A DNA stretch of 64,000 nucleotides from contig QOQE01000002.1 in assembly GCA_003331935.1 (NCBI GenBank), positions 62,001-126,000 on the forward strand, in the 5' to 3' direction. The stretch's first letter is position 1; each line of letters begins with the position of its first letter. The translations under genes and the position numbers were made by a program. This stretch comes from Alphaproteobacteria bacterium (lineage in GTDB: Bacteria; Pseudomonadota; Alphaproteobacteria; Rhodobacterales; Rhodobacteraceae). The notes beneath the pieces were generated by a model that had not been told where the DNA came from, did no database searches, and saw only the letters and a list, made by a program, of their open reading frames with translations. Positions 1-8,361 of the stretch are shown here, piece after piece.

Positions 1-1176
1 AAAGTTATTCAAGAAAATAGAGGTGTCTTCTTTAATTAAAATTGCTTTGAGTGATTTGAAGGTGTGGGTAAAATCTGCTTTACCAGCCTCCATTAAATTA
101 AGTAGCTCGGAATAAAGTGAGCTTGTGTTTTTTGAGTTATTTTTGATCCCTAATTTGCGTGAGGATAAAATATCTAAAGAATTATTAAAATGTTTATCAA
201 AATCAAAAAGAATTTCCTCAACGACTTTTATCGCCTCTGACGTATTCTCTGAAATTAAAAATAAAATGGTTTCTGCTAATCTACTTAAGTTCCATGGAGC
301 AACACGTGCTTGGTTAGAAAAAGCATATCTTCCAAACTGATCAATTGAGCTAAAAACTTTATTTGCCTCATAAGAGTCCATAAACGCACAGGGCCCATAG
401 TCGATGGTTTCGTAAGATATGGAGGTATTATCTGTATTCATTACGCCATGAATGAAACCAACTGAGTTCCATTGTGCCACTAATCGAGCTTGACCTATGA
501 CTATTCTCTCAAAAAATAATTCATATTTTTTCTTTTTTTCACACAGATCTGGATGGCTTCTTTCAATCATAAAATCTGCCAGCTTTCTTATATTTTCTCT
601 TTGATTTCTTAATGCGAAAAATTCAAATGTACCAACTCTAACATGACTTGTTGCAACCCTTGCCAACATTGCTCCAGGAGTCACTTCTGCTCTAACAACC
701 TTTTCTCCAGTTGATAAAACAGCTAAAGATCTTGTTGTGGGAACTCCCAAATGATGCATACTCTCTGAAATAAGATACTCTCTGATTACAGGTCCTATTC
801 CCGCTCTCCCATCGCCTCCTCGGGAGAAGTATGTCTTGCCACTGCCTTTTAATTGGATATCTCGTCTCACACCATCTTTACAAATTTTGTCTCCCAAAAG
901 AACAGCACGTCCATCGCCCAATTGCGGCACTAAGTGCCCGAATTGATGCCCTGCGTATGCTAGAGAAATAGAATTGGGAAGATTTTCGGAATTTTTCCCA
1001 CTTAGAAATCTAAGGCCAGCTTGGCTTGTTAAAAAACCAATGTCGATATCCAATAAGTCAGCCAATTGTTCGTTAATCTTTATCAGTTTTACATCTGGCA
1101 TAGTCTCCGCCTCGGTATATCTAAAAAACTCTTGAGGCAGAGATGTATAAGTATTTTCCAAATTAATGGAATTCAT
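1..1176 (-). CDS. selO: SelO-type protein adenylyltransferase (YdiU/UPF0061), 3' end cut by window edge
   Basis: Reading the minus strand from the ATG at 1176 gives 392 uninterrupted codons down to base 1, so the C-terminal end (probably about 80-100 residues) lies outside the window. SelO proteins are pseudokinase-fold enzymes that transfer AMP from ATP to protein hydroxyl groups. The typical family signatures are visible: a QLKGSG...SRGGDGRAGIGP block near residues 115-140, HGVMNTDN (catalytic/metal-binding loop) and DYGPCAFMD further on. The gene sits 18 bases downstream of the aminotransferase on the same strand, so co-transcription is likely. No frameshift is seen. The family call is secure; the physiological substrate cannot be read from the sequence. 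Confidence 0.93.
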   Translation of the reverse strand, partial: MNSINLENTYTSLPQEFFRYTEAETMPDVKLIKINEQLADLLDIDIGFLTSQAGLRFLSGKNSENLPNSISLAYAGHQFGHLVPQLGDGRAVLLGDKICKDGVRRDIQLKGSGKTYFSRGGDGRAGIGPVIREYLISESMHHLGVPTTRSLAVLSTGEKVVRAEVTPGAMLARVATSHVRVGTFEFFALRNQRENIRKLADFMIERSHPDLCEKKKKYELFFERIVIGQARLVAQWNSVGFIHGVMNTDNTSISYETIDYGPCAFMDSYEANKVFSSIDQFGRYAFSNQARVAPWNLSRLAETILFLISENTSEAIKVVEEILFDFDKHFNNSLDILSSRKLGIKNNSKNTSSLYSELLNLMEAGKADFTHTFKSLKAILIKEDTSIFLNNF

Positions 1177-1194
1177 GACTATATCTTCGTTCGA

Positions 1195-2514
1195 TTAGTT
1201 CCCGTGTTTGTTTAGGGTGCTCCTAAACTTTTCAATAATCTCATCAATATGTTTATTCTCAGAAATGAACATTGGAGCTACAATTCCTGAGTCACCAGTA
1301 AATTTGACATGTAGACCTTCCCAGAATAACTCTTTTTGGAATTTTGTTCCTCTTTTTCCGGGATGGCCGTCAGCATGGAGCTCTACTCCCCCCATCATTC
1401 CAATCCCTCTTACATCTTTTACTAGTGGGTGATCGCAAAGTGAAAATAGCGAATTAAGAAAATAGTCAGACATTTCATTCGCTCTATTAAATAGATCCTC
1501 CTCCTCATATATTTCAAGGGTTGCTAAACCAGCTGCGCACGAACCTGGATGACCAGAATACGTGTATCCATGAAAAAACTCAATTGTATCTGGGTTAGAG
1601 TTATCAGTAACAGTTTCATAAATATGGTCCTTAACACATACGGCTCCCATCGGCATCGAACCATTTGTAATTGCTTTTGCCATTGTCATGATATCTGGAG
1701 TTACATCAAATTTTTGAGAAGCAAAAGGTGTCCCCATTCGGCCAAAGCCAGTAATTACCTCGTCAAAAACAAGTAAAATCCCATGTGCATCACATATTTC
1801 TCTTAGTCTCTCTAAGTAACCCTCTGGCGGTACTAAAGTTCCTGTGGACCCTGCCACCGGCTCAACAAAACAAGCAGCGATCGTATTGCCCCCATAAGCT
1901 TGAGCAAACCTCTCTAAGTCGTTGGCTAGCTCAACACCATTTTTGGGTTGCCCCTTGACTTTTAGCTCTTCCCCAGTCCATGTATGTCGCATTAAAACTA
2001 TGTTGGGCATAACTACAGGAAAGGTTCTTCGATTGTTCACCATTCCAGATAAAGATACGCCACCAATATTGACCCCATGATAGGCTCTTTCTCTACTTAC
2101 AAAACGATGGCGATTTTGACCAGTGGCGGAATTATAGGACATTATTATTTTTAGAGCTGTATCGATAGCTTCGGAACCTGAATTTACAAAAAATACGTGG
2201 TTCATTTCTTCTGGCGTAAGTTCTGAAACTTTATCTGCTAGCTCGAAACTGGCCGGATGACCCATCCCGAAGGGCGACGTGTAGGTGTTCTTCTTTAACT
2301 GATTATGAACAGCTTCAATAATTTTAGGATGACAGTGTCCAGCTGGAGAACAAAATAGACCTGAAGAACCATCAATAATTTTCGTATTTTTATGGCTGGT
2401 CATATACACACCTGAGGCTTCCGTGATAAGTCTTGGATCTGTTTTAAAACCTCTGTTATCGGTAAACGGCATCCAATGATTTTCTAATGAATTCTTAATT
2501 ATGTTATTGGCCAT
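1195..2514 (-). CDS. Class III (omega-amino acid:pyruvate type) aminotransferase
   Basis: A 439-residue PLP-dependent fold-type I transaminase. The PLP lysine is Lys280 in MAKAITNG and the pyridine-nitrogen aspartate is Asp251 in LVFDEVITGFGRMG; an NSGSEAIDTALK phosphate-binding segment lies at 111-122. The N-terminal ENHWMPFTDNRGFK and the block GFGRMGTPFASQKF with ...TNGSMPMGAV are those of beta-alanine/omega-amino acid:pyruvate aminotransferases, which move the amino group of an omega-amino acid (beta-alanine, taurine or a polyamine derivative) to pyruvate. Substrate specificity within this family is hard to infer, so the exact acceptor and donor are open. It is transcribed away from gcdH and is probably the first gene of a short unit with selO. 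Confidence 0.9.
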   Translation of the reverse strand: MANNIIKNSLENHWMPFTDNRGFKTDPRLITEASGVYMTSHKNTKIIDGSSGLFCSPAGHCHPKIIEAVHNQLKKNTYTSPFGMGHPASFELADKVSELTPEEMNHVFFVNSGSEAIDTALKIIMSYNSATGQNRHRFVSRERAYHGVNIGGVSLSGMVNNRRTFPVVMPNIVLMRHTWTGEELKVKGQPKNGVELANDLERFAQAYGGNTIAACFVEPVAGSTGTLVPPEGYLERLREICDAHGILLVFDEVITGFGRMGTPFASQKFDVTPDIMTMAKAITNGSMPMGAVCVKDHIYETVTDNSNPDTIEFFHGYTYSGHPGSCAAGLATLEIYEEEDLFNRANEMSDYFLNSLFSLCDHPLVKDVRGIGMMGGVELHADGHPGKRGTKFQKELFWEGLHVKFTGDSGIVAPMFISENKHIDEIIEKFRSTLNKHGN

Positions 2515-2598
2515 TTGTCTAAATCCTATTTTTAGCGTTTAAAAATGGTGGCAATGAAAAACTTCCCCCAAAACGCTGTATTTTTTCAAACACAACAC

Positions 2599-2604
2599 TA
2601 TAAT
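2599..2604 (+). promoter_or_regulatory. Candidate -10 box for gcdH
   Basis: A perfect TATAAT lies 39 bases before the gcdH ATG, in the 129-base divergent gap with the aminotransferase gene. No good -35 hexamer is seen at 17 bases spacing, so this is a candidate only. The gcdH ribosome binding site AAGGA follows at 2634-2638. Confidence 0.45.
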
Positions 2605-2643
2605 TAAAGTACCAAAATCCGAAAATGTCAAAAAGGAATCTCC

Positions 2644-3861
2644 ATGAAAGACACAATCGAAGTAAAAGAAAAAAAAGAAAAGGAAGCTTCCTTTAATTGG
2701 GCTGACCCATTTCTGATATCCGATCAGCTTTCAGAAGAGGAAAGAATGATAAGTCAAACAGCTGCCTCCTTCGCTAATAAGGAACTTAGCGTGAGAGTTG
2801 AACGAGCTTATAACGAAGAAATCATAGACGAGGGAATTTTCAAGCTGATGGGAGAAACCGGATTGCTAGGGTGTACAATACCCGAGGAATTTGGAGGATT
2901 AGGAGCCAGTTACGTAACGTATGGATTAATAACAAGAGAAATAGAAAAGGTAGATTCTGGCTACAGATCCATGATGTCAGTTCAGTCATCTCTTGTCATG
3001 TATCCAATATCGAAATTTGGATCTCAAGAACAAAAAGAAAAATATCTACCAAAATTGGCATCTGGTGAAAGTATTGGGTGCTTTGGACTCACTGAAGCAA
3101 ACTCTGGTTCTGATCCAGCGTCAATGACAACAAAAGCAAAAAAAGTAACCGGCGGGTTTGAACTCAACGGTTCAAAAATGTGGATTTCAAATGCCCCTAT
3201 AGCTGATGTTTTTGTCATTTGGGCAAAGTCAGAATTTCACGAAAATAAAATTAAAGGTTTTATTTTAGAAAAAAATTTCGAGGGACTAGAAACAAAAAAA
3301 ATTCCTGGGAAATTGAGTTTACGCGCCTCAGTTACTGGTGAAATAAGTCTTAAAAATGTTTTTGTGCCGGAAGAAAATATTTTGGAAGATGTTGAAGGTT
3401 TGAAAGGTCCCTTTAGTTGTTTGAACATGGCGAGATATGGAATAGCCTGGGGAGCCATGGGAGCTGCTGAGTTTTGTTGGCATGCAGCCAGAGATTATGG
3501 TCTATCGAGAAAGCAATTTAATAAGCCTTTAGCAGGCACTCAATTATTTCAAAAAAAATTGGCTGATATGCAGACCGAGATAACTTTAGGTCTTCAAGGA
3601 GCGCTTAGGTTAGGTAGATTAATAGATGAGGGTCGAGGCGCACCAGAAGCAGTTAGCCTTATGAAACGAAACAATTGTGGCAAAGCACTTGACATAGCCC
3701 GACAAGCAAGAGACATGCACGGAGGAAATGGCATATCCTCTGAGTACGGGATAATGCGTCATGCCCAGAATTTAGAAACCGTTAATACTTATGAAGGCAC
3801 ACATGATATACATGCCCTCATTTTAGGTAGAGCTCAAACAGGTATTCAAGCTTTTTTCTGA
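2644..3861 (+). CDS. gcdH: Glutaryl-CoA dehydrogenase
   Basis: A 405-residue FAD-dependent acyl-CoA dehydrogenase that oxidatively decarboxylates glutaryl-CoA to crotonyl-CoA in lysine, hydroxylysine and tryptophan breakdown. The N-terminal segment [17 protein letters not shown] and the C-terminal [17 protein letters not shown] are characteristic of this subfamily; the general-base glutamate is Glu384. The FAD-binding blocks ([33 protein letters not shown]) and the MHGGNGIS loop are in order. An AAGGA ribosome binding site precedes the ATG at 2644. The stop codon abuts the stop of the convergent ABC permease with no intergenic bases. Substrate specificity is from family resemblance but the match is strong. 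Confidence 0.95.
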   Translation: MKDTIEVKEKKEKEASFNWADPFLISDQLSEEERMISQTAASFANKELSVRVERAYNEEIIDEGIFKLMGETGLLGCTIPEEFGGLGASYVTYGLITREIEKVDSGYRSMMSVQSSLVMYPISKFGSQEQKEKYLPKLASGESIGCFGLTEANSGSDPASMTTKAKKVTGGFELNGSKMWISNAPIADVFVIWAKSEFHENKIKGFILEKNFEGLETKKIPGKLSLRASVTGEISLKNVFVPEENILEDVEGLKGPFSCLNMARYGIAWGAMGAAEFCWHAARDYGLSRKQFNKPLAGTQLFQKKLADMQTEITLGLQGALRLGRLIDEGRGAPEAVSLMKRNNCGKALDIARQARDMHGGNGISSEYGIMRHAQNLETVNTYEGTHDIHALILGRAQTGIQAFF

Positions 3862-4623
3862 TTATGTTCGCAGCCGATAGCCTGTTTTGAAAATAATGGC
3901 AATAATCGCTAAACAGATCGTCATAAAAGATACTATAGCTATTATAGACAAGTGGATGGGGATTTCTGAAGTACCAAAGAAACTCCATCTAAAACCACTA
4001 ATAAGGTAAAAAACAGGATTTAGAAGAGATACCTTTTGCCAAAACTCCGGTAACATGTCTATAGAGTAAAAGCTTCCTCCAAGAAATACTAATGGGGTTA
4101 CAAGTAGAGTGGGTATTATGCTTAGCTTCTCCCAGTTTTGTGCCCAAATACCAATTATAAACCCAAAAAGTGAGAACGTGACTGCTGTCAATATTATAAA
4201 CACAGCCATAATCAAAGGATACTTTATGTCATGAGTGACAAACAAGTTGGACGTAAGAAATATCATTAAGCCAATTATCGTCGATTTTGAAGCTGCTGCA
4301 CCAACATAACCAATAGTAGCCTCTACAGAAGAAACGGGTGCGGATAAGACCTCAAAAATCGAGCCAACAAATTTCGGAAAATAAATTCCAAAGGCTGCAT
4401 TGTTGATACTTTCGGTCATCAAGTAAAGCATTATTAATCCTGGCACTATAAATGAACCATATGAGACGCCATTAATTGTCTCAATTTTGGATCCAATTGC
4501 CGCCCCAAAAACCACGAAATATAAAGAAGTGGTGATTATCGGAGCCACTAGGCTCTGAAATATGGTTCGTCTGAAGCGAGCCATCTCAAATTTGTAAATT
4601 GTTATTGCGGCTTGAAAGTTCAT
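3862..4623 (-). CDS. ABC-2 type transporter permease
   Basis: A 253-residue integral membrane protein with about six hydrophobic segments and the ABC-2 permease signature region near residues 175-225 (PTLLVTPLVFLGGSFYS, LNPVFYLISGFRW). It overlaps the upstream ATPase gene by 4 bases (ATGA), showing translational coupling, so the two form one exporter, probably a homodimer of each. The substrate is unknown; this class includes capsule, teichoic acid, drug and Nod-factor exporters. It is a clear paralogue of the permease at 57033-57830 (shared PL-FL-GTFYS...NPVF motifs). It is the last gene of the operon that starts with the aldo/keto reductase. Confidence 0.9.
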   Translation of the reverse strand: MNFQAAITIYKFEMARFRRTIFQSLVAPIITTSLYFVVFGAAIGSKIETINGVSYGSFIVPGLIMLYLMTESINNAAFGIYFPKFVGSIFEVLSAPVSSVEATIGYVGAAASKSTIIGLMIFLTSNLFVTHDIKYPLIMAVFIILTAVTFSLFGFIIGIWAQNWEKLSIIPTLLVTPLVFLGGSFYSIDMLPEFWQKVSLLNPVFYLISGFRWSFFGTSEIPIHLSIIAIVSFMTICLAIIAIIFKTGYRLRT

Positions 4624-5537
4624 TTCGCCTTAACCAAATCTAGAAATATATCCTCAAGTGAATTGTCTACGGTATTAATTTCTGTAAAACCAATTCCTTT
4701 TTGTGAAAGCAGGTTTACCAGAACCTGTAATTCGTTAGACTCGCTGTTTATACCAATTAGCTTCAGGGCCATTCCATTTTCTACGACTGAAATGTTTTTA
4801 TTTTTTTTCACAAATGAATGATCTTGGAGTTGTTTACTTAGTCTTATAAAAGTAGTTTTTTTACTAAATTCACTCATAAGAGAATTTTTCTCTTTAACAA
4901 GAATAATTTCGCCTGAATTAATTATTCCAACTCTGTCTGCTAGCTGTTCGGCTTCCTCTATATAGTGAGTAGTGAGAATAATTGTAACGCCAATCTTTTT
5001 CTGATCTTCAATCAGTTTCCAGATATCTCTTCTTAGTGATACATCTACACCTGCGGTGGGCTCATCTAAAAACAGTATTTTTGGTTCGTGAGCCAAAGCT
5101 TTAGCGATAAGTAAGCGTCTTTTCATACCCCCTGATAGCCCAAAAATCTGTTCATCTCTTTTATCAAAAAGTGATAAAGCCTTTAAAATGTTCTCTATAT
5201 GGTTTCGGTTATCTTTCAATCCAAAGAGCCCTCTCGAAAATTGACATGAGTTATAAACGCTTTCAAAGCCATCCAGAGGTAATTCTTGAGGGACTAAACC
5301 AATTTGATTTCTAGTATCTTTATAATGTGTCACGGTATTGAAGCTATTTACAGTAATATCTCCACTAGATTGCCTGCACAATCCGCATATGGCAGATATC
5401 AATGTTGTCTTCCCAGCACCATTTGGACCCAATAGAGCAAAGATCTCACCTTTCTCTATTTCAAGGGACACGTTGTTCAACGCTTTATGTTTGCCGAATG
5501 CTTTTGAGACATTCTGAATGGAAATTAGACTTTTCAT
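4620..5537 (-). CDS. ABC transporter ATP-binding protein
   Basis: A 305-residue nucleotide-binding subunit. Walker A GPNGAGKT is at residues 37-44, the Q-loop around VPQELPLDG, the signature LSGGMKRRL follows near residue 135, and Walker B is KILFLDEPTAGVD; the switch histidine is in LTTHYIEEAEQLADR. After the core ATPase (about residue 220) there is an 85-residue C-terminal extension as in CcmA/DrrA/NodI-type exporters. It is coupled to the downstream permease by a 4-base overlap and lies only 3 bases after the aldo/keto reductase stop. The transported compound cannot be inferred. Confidence 0.93.
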   Translation of the reverse strand: MKSLISIQNVSKAFGKHKALNNVSLEIEKGEIFALLGPNGAGKTTLISAICGLCRQSSGDITVNSFNTVTHYKDTRNQIGLVPQELPLDGFESVYNSCQFSRGLFGLKDNRNHIENILKALSLFDKRDEQIFGLSGGMKRRLLIAKALAHEPKILFLDEPTAGVDVSLRRDIWKLIEDQKKIGVTIILTTHYIEEAEQLADRVGIINSGEIILVKEKNSLMSEFSKKTTFIRLSKQLQDHSFVKKNKNISVVENGMALKLIGINSESNELQVLVNLLSQKGIGFTEINTVDNSLEDIFLDLVKAK

Positions 5538-5540
5538 TAA

Positions 5541-6587
5541 TTACATCGGCATTGGAATTTTTTTATTAAGCTTGTTAACTTCAGCTAATACCTCTTCTTC
5601 GAGGTATACATCTTTACCCTTTAAAATTAGGTTTAGTTGATCTACGTTGGAAGCTCCAAATATAACAGATCCCATAAATGGTCTCGATCTACAAAAGCTG
5701 AGAGCTAAGTGTACGGGATCTAGTTCAAAACTTTTTGATAGTTCAATATATTCCTTTATAGCCTTAGTAGAGCTTGGAGTAACCCTTCCAAACATATCGG
5801 GCACTCTCGATAGTCTCGAGTTTTCCGGCACTTGACTATTAAGGTACTTTCCCGTAATCATTCCCCCAACTAATGGCGAGTATGCTAGAAGCTTGATATT
5901 TTCATGAAAACACGTTTCGGCTAAATCAGTATCGAAAATTCTGCATAGAAGGCTATACTCATTTTGAATTGAGGCGATTGAGAAATCTTTATATTTTTTT
6001 GTCTCATTGGCAAACTGAACTGTTCCCCATGCTGTATCGTTAGACAACCCGATATATCTAATTTTTCCTTCTTTTTTGAGGGCATACAATTCATTAACTA
6101 CGAGCTCAATATTTTCCCGCTCTGCTTTAGTATCTTGACCGGTAGGGTCGTAGTTCCAATACTGTCTAAAATGATAACTACCTCTATTTGGCCAATGTAA
6201 CTGATACAAGTCAATATAGTCAGTTTGTAAATTTCTAAGGCTACCTTCTATTGCTAATCGAATTTCTTTTGGGAAAATTCCTTTACCATTTCTGACATTT
6301 TTATAGCCTTTGCCACTAATTTTCGTGGCAACCACAAGATCTTTTCGTTTCTGTGAATTTTTTCCAAGCCAATTACCAAGAATTCTTTCAGTATCCCCGG
6401 TAGTTTCTGCTCTCAATGGGCAGACTGGATACATTTCAGCAGTATCTATAAAGTTAATTCCGGCTTCTAAACTCATTTCTATTTGTTCGTGGGCATCGGC
6501 TTCATCAGTTTGCTCGCCCCAAGTCATTGTTCCCAAACAAAAGTCTGTCACCTTTAATTGCGTATTACCCAAGTTTACAAATTTCAA
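5541..6587 (-). CDS. Aldo/keto reductase (Tas-like)
   Basis: A 348-residue NADP(H)-dependent oxidoreductase of the aldo/keto reductase superfamily, closest in look to E. coli Tas. The catalytic tetrad can be seen: Asp and Tyr in INFIDTAEMYP, Lys in LVVATKISG, and His in YQLHWPNRG. The C-terminal cofactor-binding stretch includes VIFGASNVDQL. It leads a minus-strand operon with the ABC ATPase 3 bases downstream, but nothing in the sequence shows that the reductase acts on the transported compound. The physiological substrate is unknown. Confidence 0.92.
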   Translation of the reverse strand: MKFVNLGNTQLKVTDFCLGTMTWGEQTDEADAHEQIEMSLEAGINFIDTAEMYPVCPLRAETTGDTERILGNWLGKNSQKRKDLVVATKISGKGYKNVRNGKGIFPKEIRLAIEGSLRNLQTDYIDLYQLHWPNRGSYHFRQYWNYDPTGQDTKAERENIELVVNELYALKKEGKIRYIGLSNDTAWGTVQFANETKKYKDFSIASIQNEYSLLCRIFDTDLAETCFHENIKLLAYSPLVGGMITGKYLNSQVPENSRLSRVPDMFGRVTPSSTKAIKEYIELSKSFELDPVHLALSFCRSRPFMGSVIFGASNVDQLNLILKGKDVYLEEEVLAEVNKLNKKIPMPM

Positions 6588-6689
6588 TTTTGACTTCCCT
6601 CACAGATTAATTGGATGTTGGCATTATTTTGGTATTTGAAGAATTGCCCTATAAGCTTTGACTATTAGTGCATAAACAATTATTTGTAA

Positions 6690-6701
6690 ATTGTTAACAA
6701 T
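6690..6701. promoter_or_regulatory. 12-bp perfect palindrome in the divergent AKR/S49 gap
   Basis: ATTGTT/AACAAT lies 22 bases before the S49 peptidase start and inside the 136-base gap between two divergently read genes. It could be an operator half-site pair, but AT-rich sequence makes short palindromes common. A TTGACT at 6658-6663 could be a -35 for the plus-strand gene. Confidence 0.25.
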
Positions 6702-6723
6702 AAATTTCTAAATGGGGTAAGCA

Positions 6724-7536
6724 ATGGGTTTGATTGGCAGTATCAGGAAATTTTTTCGGAAAAAACCACTGGTTGTAGTTATACGTCTAGATGGGGTCAT
6801 CGGAGCGGTTAGTAGATTTGGCTCTGGAGGCCTAGACGACTCCAATACTCAAAAGTTATTAGAAAAAGCATTTGAGTTCGAAAAGGCTAAAGCGATCGCA
6901 ATAAAAATTAATTCACCTGGTGGTTCACCCACACAATCATCACTGATCGCAGCCAGAATCACAAAATTATCTAAAGAAAAAAAAATACCTGTTATATGCT
7001 TTTGTGAAGATGTTGCGGCATCTGGAGGTTATTGGTTGGCTTGTGCCGGTAAAGAAATTTACTCGGATGTAAATTCAATTATAGGCTCTATAGGAGTTAT
7101 TTCTGCAAGTTTTGGATTTTCAGAACTTATATCCAGATATGGTATCGAGAGAAGGGTATACACAGCTGGCGAGGAAAAGAGCATGTTAGATCCTTTTCAA
7201 CCTGAAAAAGCTAGTGATGTGAAACGTCTTAAAGCCATCCAGAAAGCAATTTTTGAAAACTTTAAATCTTTCGTGACTGAGCGTAGAGGCGAGAAGATAA
7301 AGGGAAAAAAAATATTTAATGGAGAAGTTTGGGACGCAGCAAGAGCGAAAGAGCTGGGTCTTATTGATGGAATAGGTATAATGGAAGAAATTTTGGAGGC
7401 AAAGTTTGGTGAAGATATTAAACTCAAATACATCAATAAAAAGAAATCATTTCTGTCCCGTTTTAGTAGTTCACTGATTAATGAAATAAACACCAAAATT
7501 GTTGAAAAATACTATTTCTCGAAATTTGGACTATGA
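6724..7536 (+). CDS. S49 family (SppA-like) serine peptidase
   Basis: A 270-residue protein with the fold of signal peptide peptidase SppA/SohB. The catalytic serine is Ser100 in DVAASGGYWLA and the general-base lysine is Lys152 in AGEEKSMLDPF; the INSPGGSP oxyanion-hole motif is at 62-69. It is the short, single-domain form typical of alphaproteobacteria. There is no clear N-terminal membrane segment, only a basic amphipathic start (IRKFFRKKPLVVVIRL), so it may sit on the inner face of the membrane. Such enzymes cut remnant signal peptides or membrane proteins. GGGGTAAGC precedes the ATG. The 3' end overlaps the next gene by 38 bases. Confidence 0.92.
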   Translation: MGLIGSIRKFFRKKPLVVVIRLDGVIGAVSRFGSGGLDDSNTQKLLEKAFEFEKAKAIAIKINSPGGSPTQSSLIAARITKLSKEKKIPVICFCEDVAASGGYWLACAGKEIYSDVNSIIGSIGVISASFGFSELISRYGIERRVYTAGEEKSMLDPFQPEKASDVKRLKAIQKAIFENFKSFVTERRGEKIKGKKIFNGEVWDAARAKELGLIDGIGIMEEILEAKFGEDIKLKYINKKKSFLSRFSSSLINEINTKIVEKYYFSKFGL

Positions 7537-8344
7537 GAAAAGTTTAGGAAATTCCTTGAAAGAAGAAAAAACAGCACTGATAACCGGGGGCGCAAAAAGA
7601 TTAGGGCGGGCTATTTCAAAAGATCTGGCCAGGTCTGGGTACAATGTAATTATTCATTACAACAACTCTGAAGATGACGCATTTAGTCTCAGAGAAGAGC
7701 TGTTAGAACTCGGTAATGATGTTCACCTAATCCAGGCTGACCTATTAAATGAAGGCGAGACAATTTCATTATTTGATAAGTGTAAAAATTTGACAGACAA
7801 ACCTGTAAATCTATTAATAAACAATGCCTCGATCTTTGAATACGACAATATAAAAACCGCAACTCTAGAAAGTTGGGATCGTCATCATAAATCAAATCTC
7901 CAAGTACCATTTTTCTTAACACAAAAATTCGCTCAGCAAGCACCAGAGCCTGAGAAGCTAGAGAGCGGTGAGTTGGAGAGTAAATCTTGTATAATAAACA
8001 TAATTGATCAAAGGGTTCAGAATCTAACAACTGATTTTACTACCTACACTCTAGCCAAATCAGCTTTGTGGACCCTAACTCGCATTTCAGCAAAAGCGTT
8101 AGCTCCAAAAATAAGAGTTAATGCTATTGGACCAGGTCCAACTTTAAAAGCGGAATTCCAAAGCGTTTCAAATTATAGGAAACAACGGCTTTCGACACCG
8201 CTAAACAGAGGGTCAAACACGTTTGAGATTTGTTCAACTGTAAAATATTTTGCTGACAATCCGAGTGTCAGTGGGCAACTAATATGTGTTGATGGTGGAC
8301 AAAATTTGCAAGCAATAAAAAAGACTGAGGAAATCGATCAGTAA
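7499..8344 (+). CDS. SDR family NAD(P)-dependent oxidoreductase (FolM/pteridine-reductase-like)
   Basis: A short-chain dehydrogenase of up to 281 residues. The Rossmann motif is TGGAKRLGRAI, the NNAS motif follows at NNASIFEYD, and the active site is YTLAK (Tyr and Lys); the C-terminus has the usual DGGQ. TGGAKRLG and the HYNNS segment resemble FolM/pteridine reductases, but the substrate is unproven. No ATG exists near the 5' end: in-frame TTG codons at 7499, 7526 and 7556 are the only plausible starts, and all except 7556 lie inside the S49 gene, implying translational coupling. The earliest TTG is used here; the true protein may begin about 19 residues later. Confidence 0.87.
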   Translation: MLKNTISRNLDYEKSLGNSLKEEKTALITGGAKRLGRAISKDLARSGYNVIIHYNNSEDDAFSLREELLELGNDVHLIQADLLNEGETISLFDKCKNLTDKPVNLLINNASIFEYDNIKTATLESWDRHHKSNLQVPFFLTQKFAQQAPEPEKLESGELESKSCIINIIDQRVQNLTTDFTTYTLAKSALWTLTRISAKALAPKIRVNAIGPGPTLKAEFQSVSNYRKQRLSTPLNRGSNTFEICSTVKYFADNPSVSGQLICVDGGQNLQAIKKTEEIDQ

Positions 8345-8361
8345 ATTTGGTAATTTTTTTA

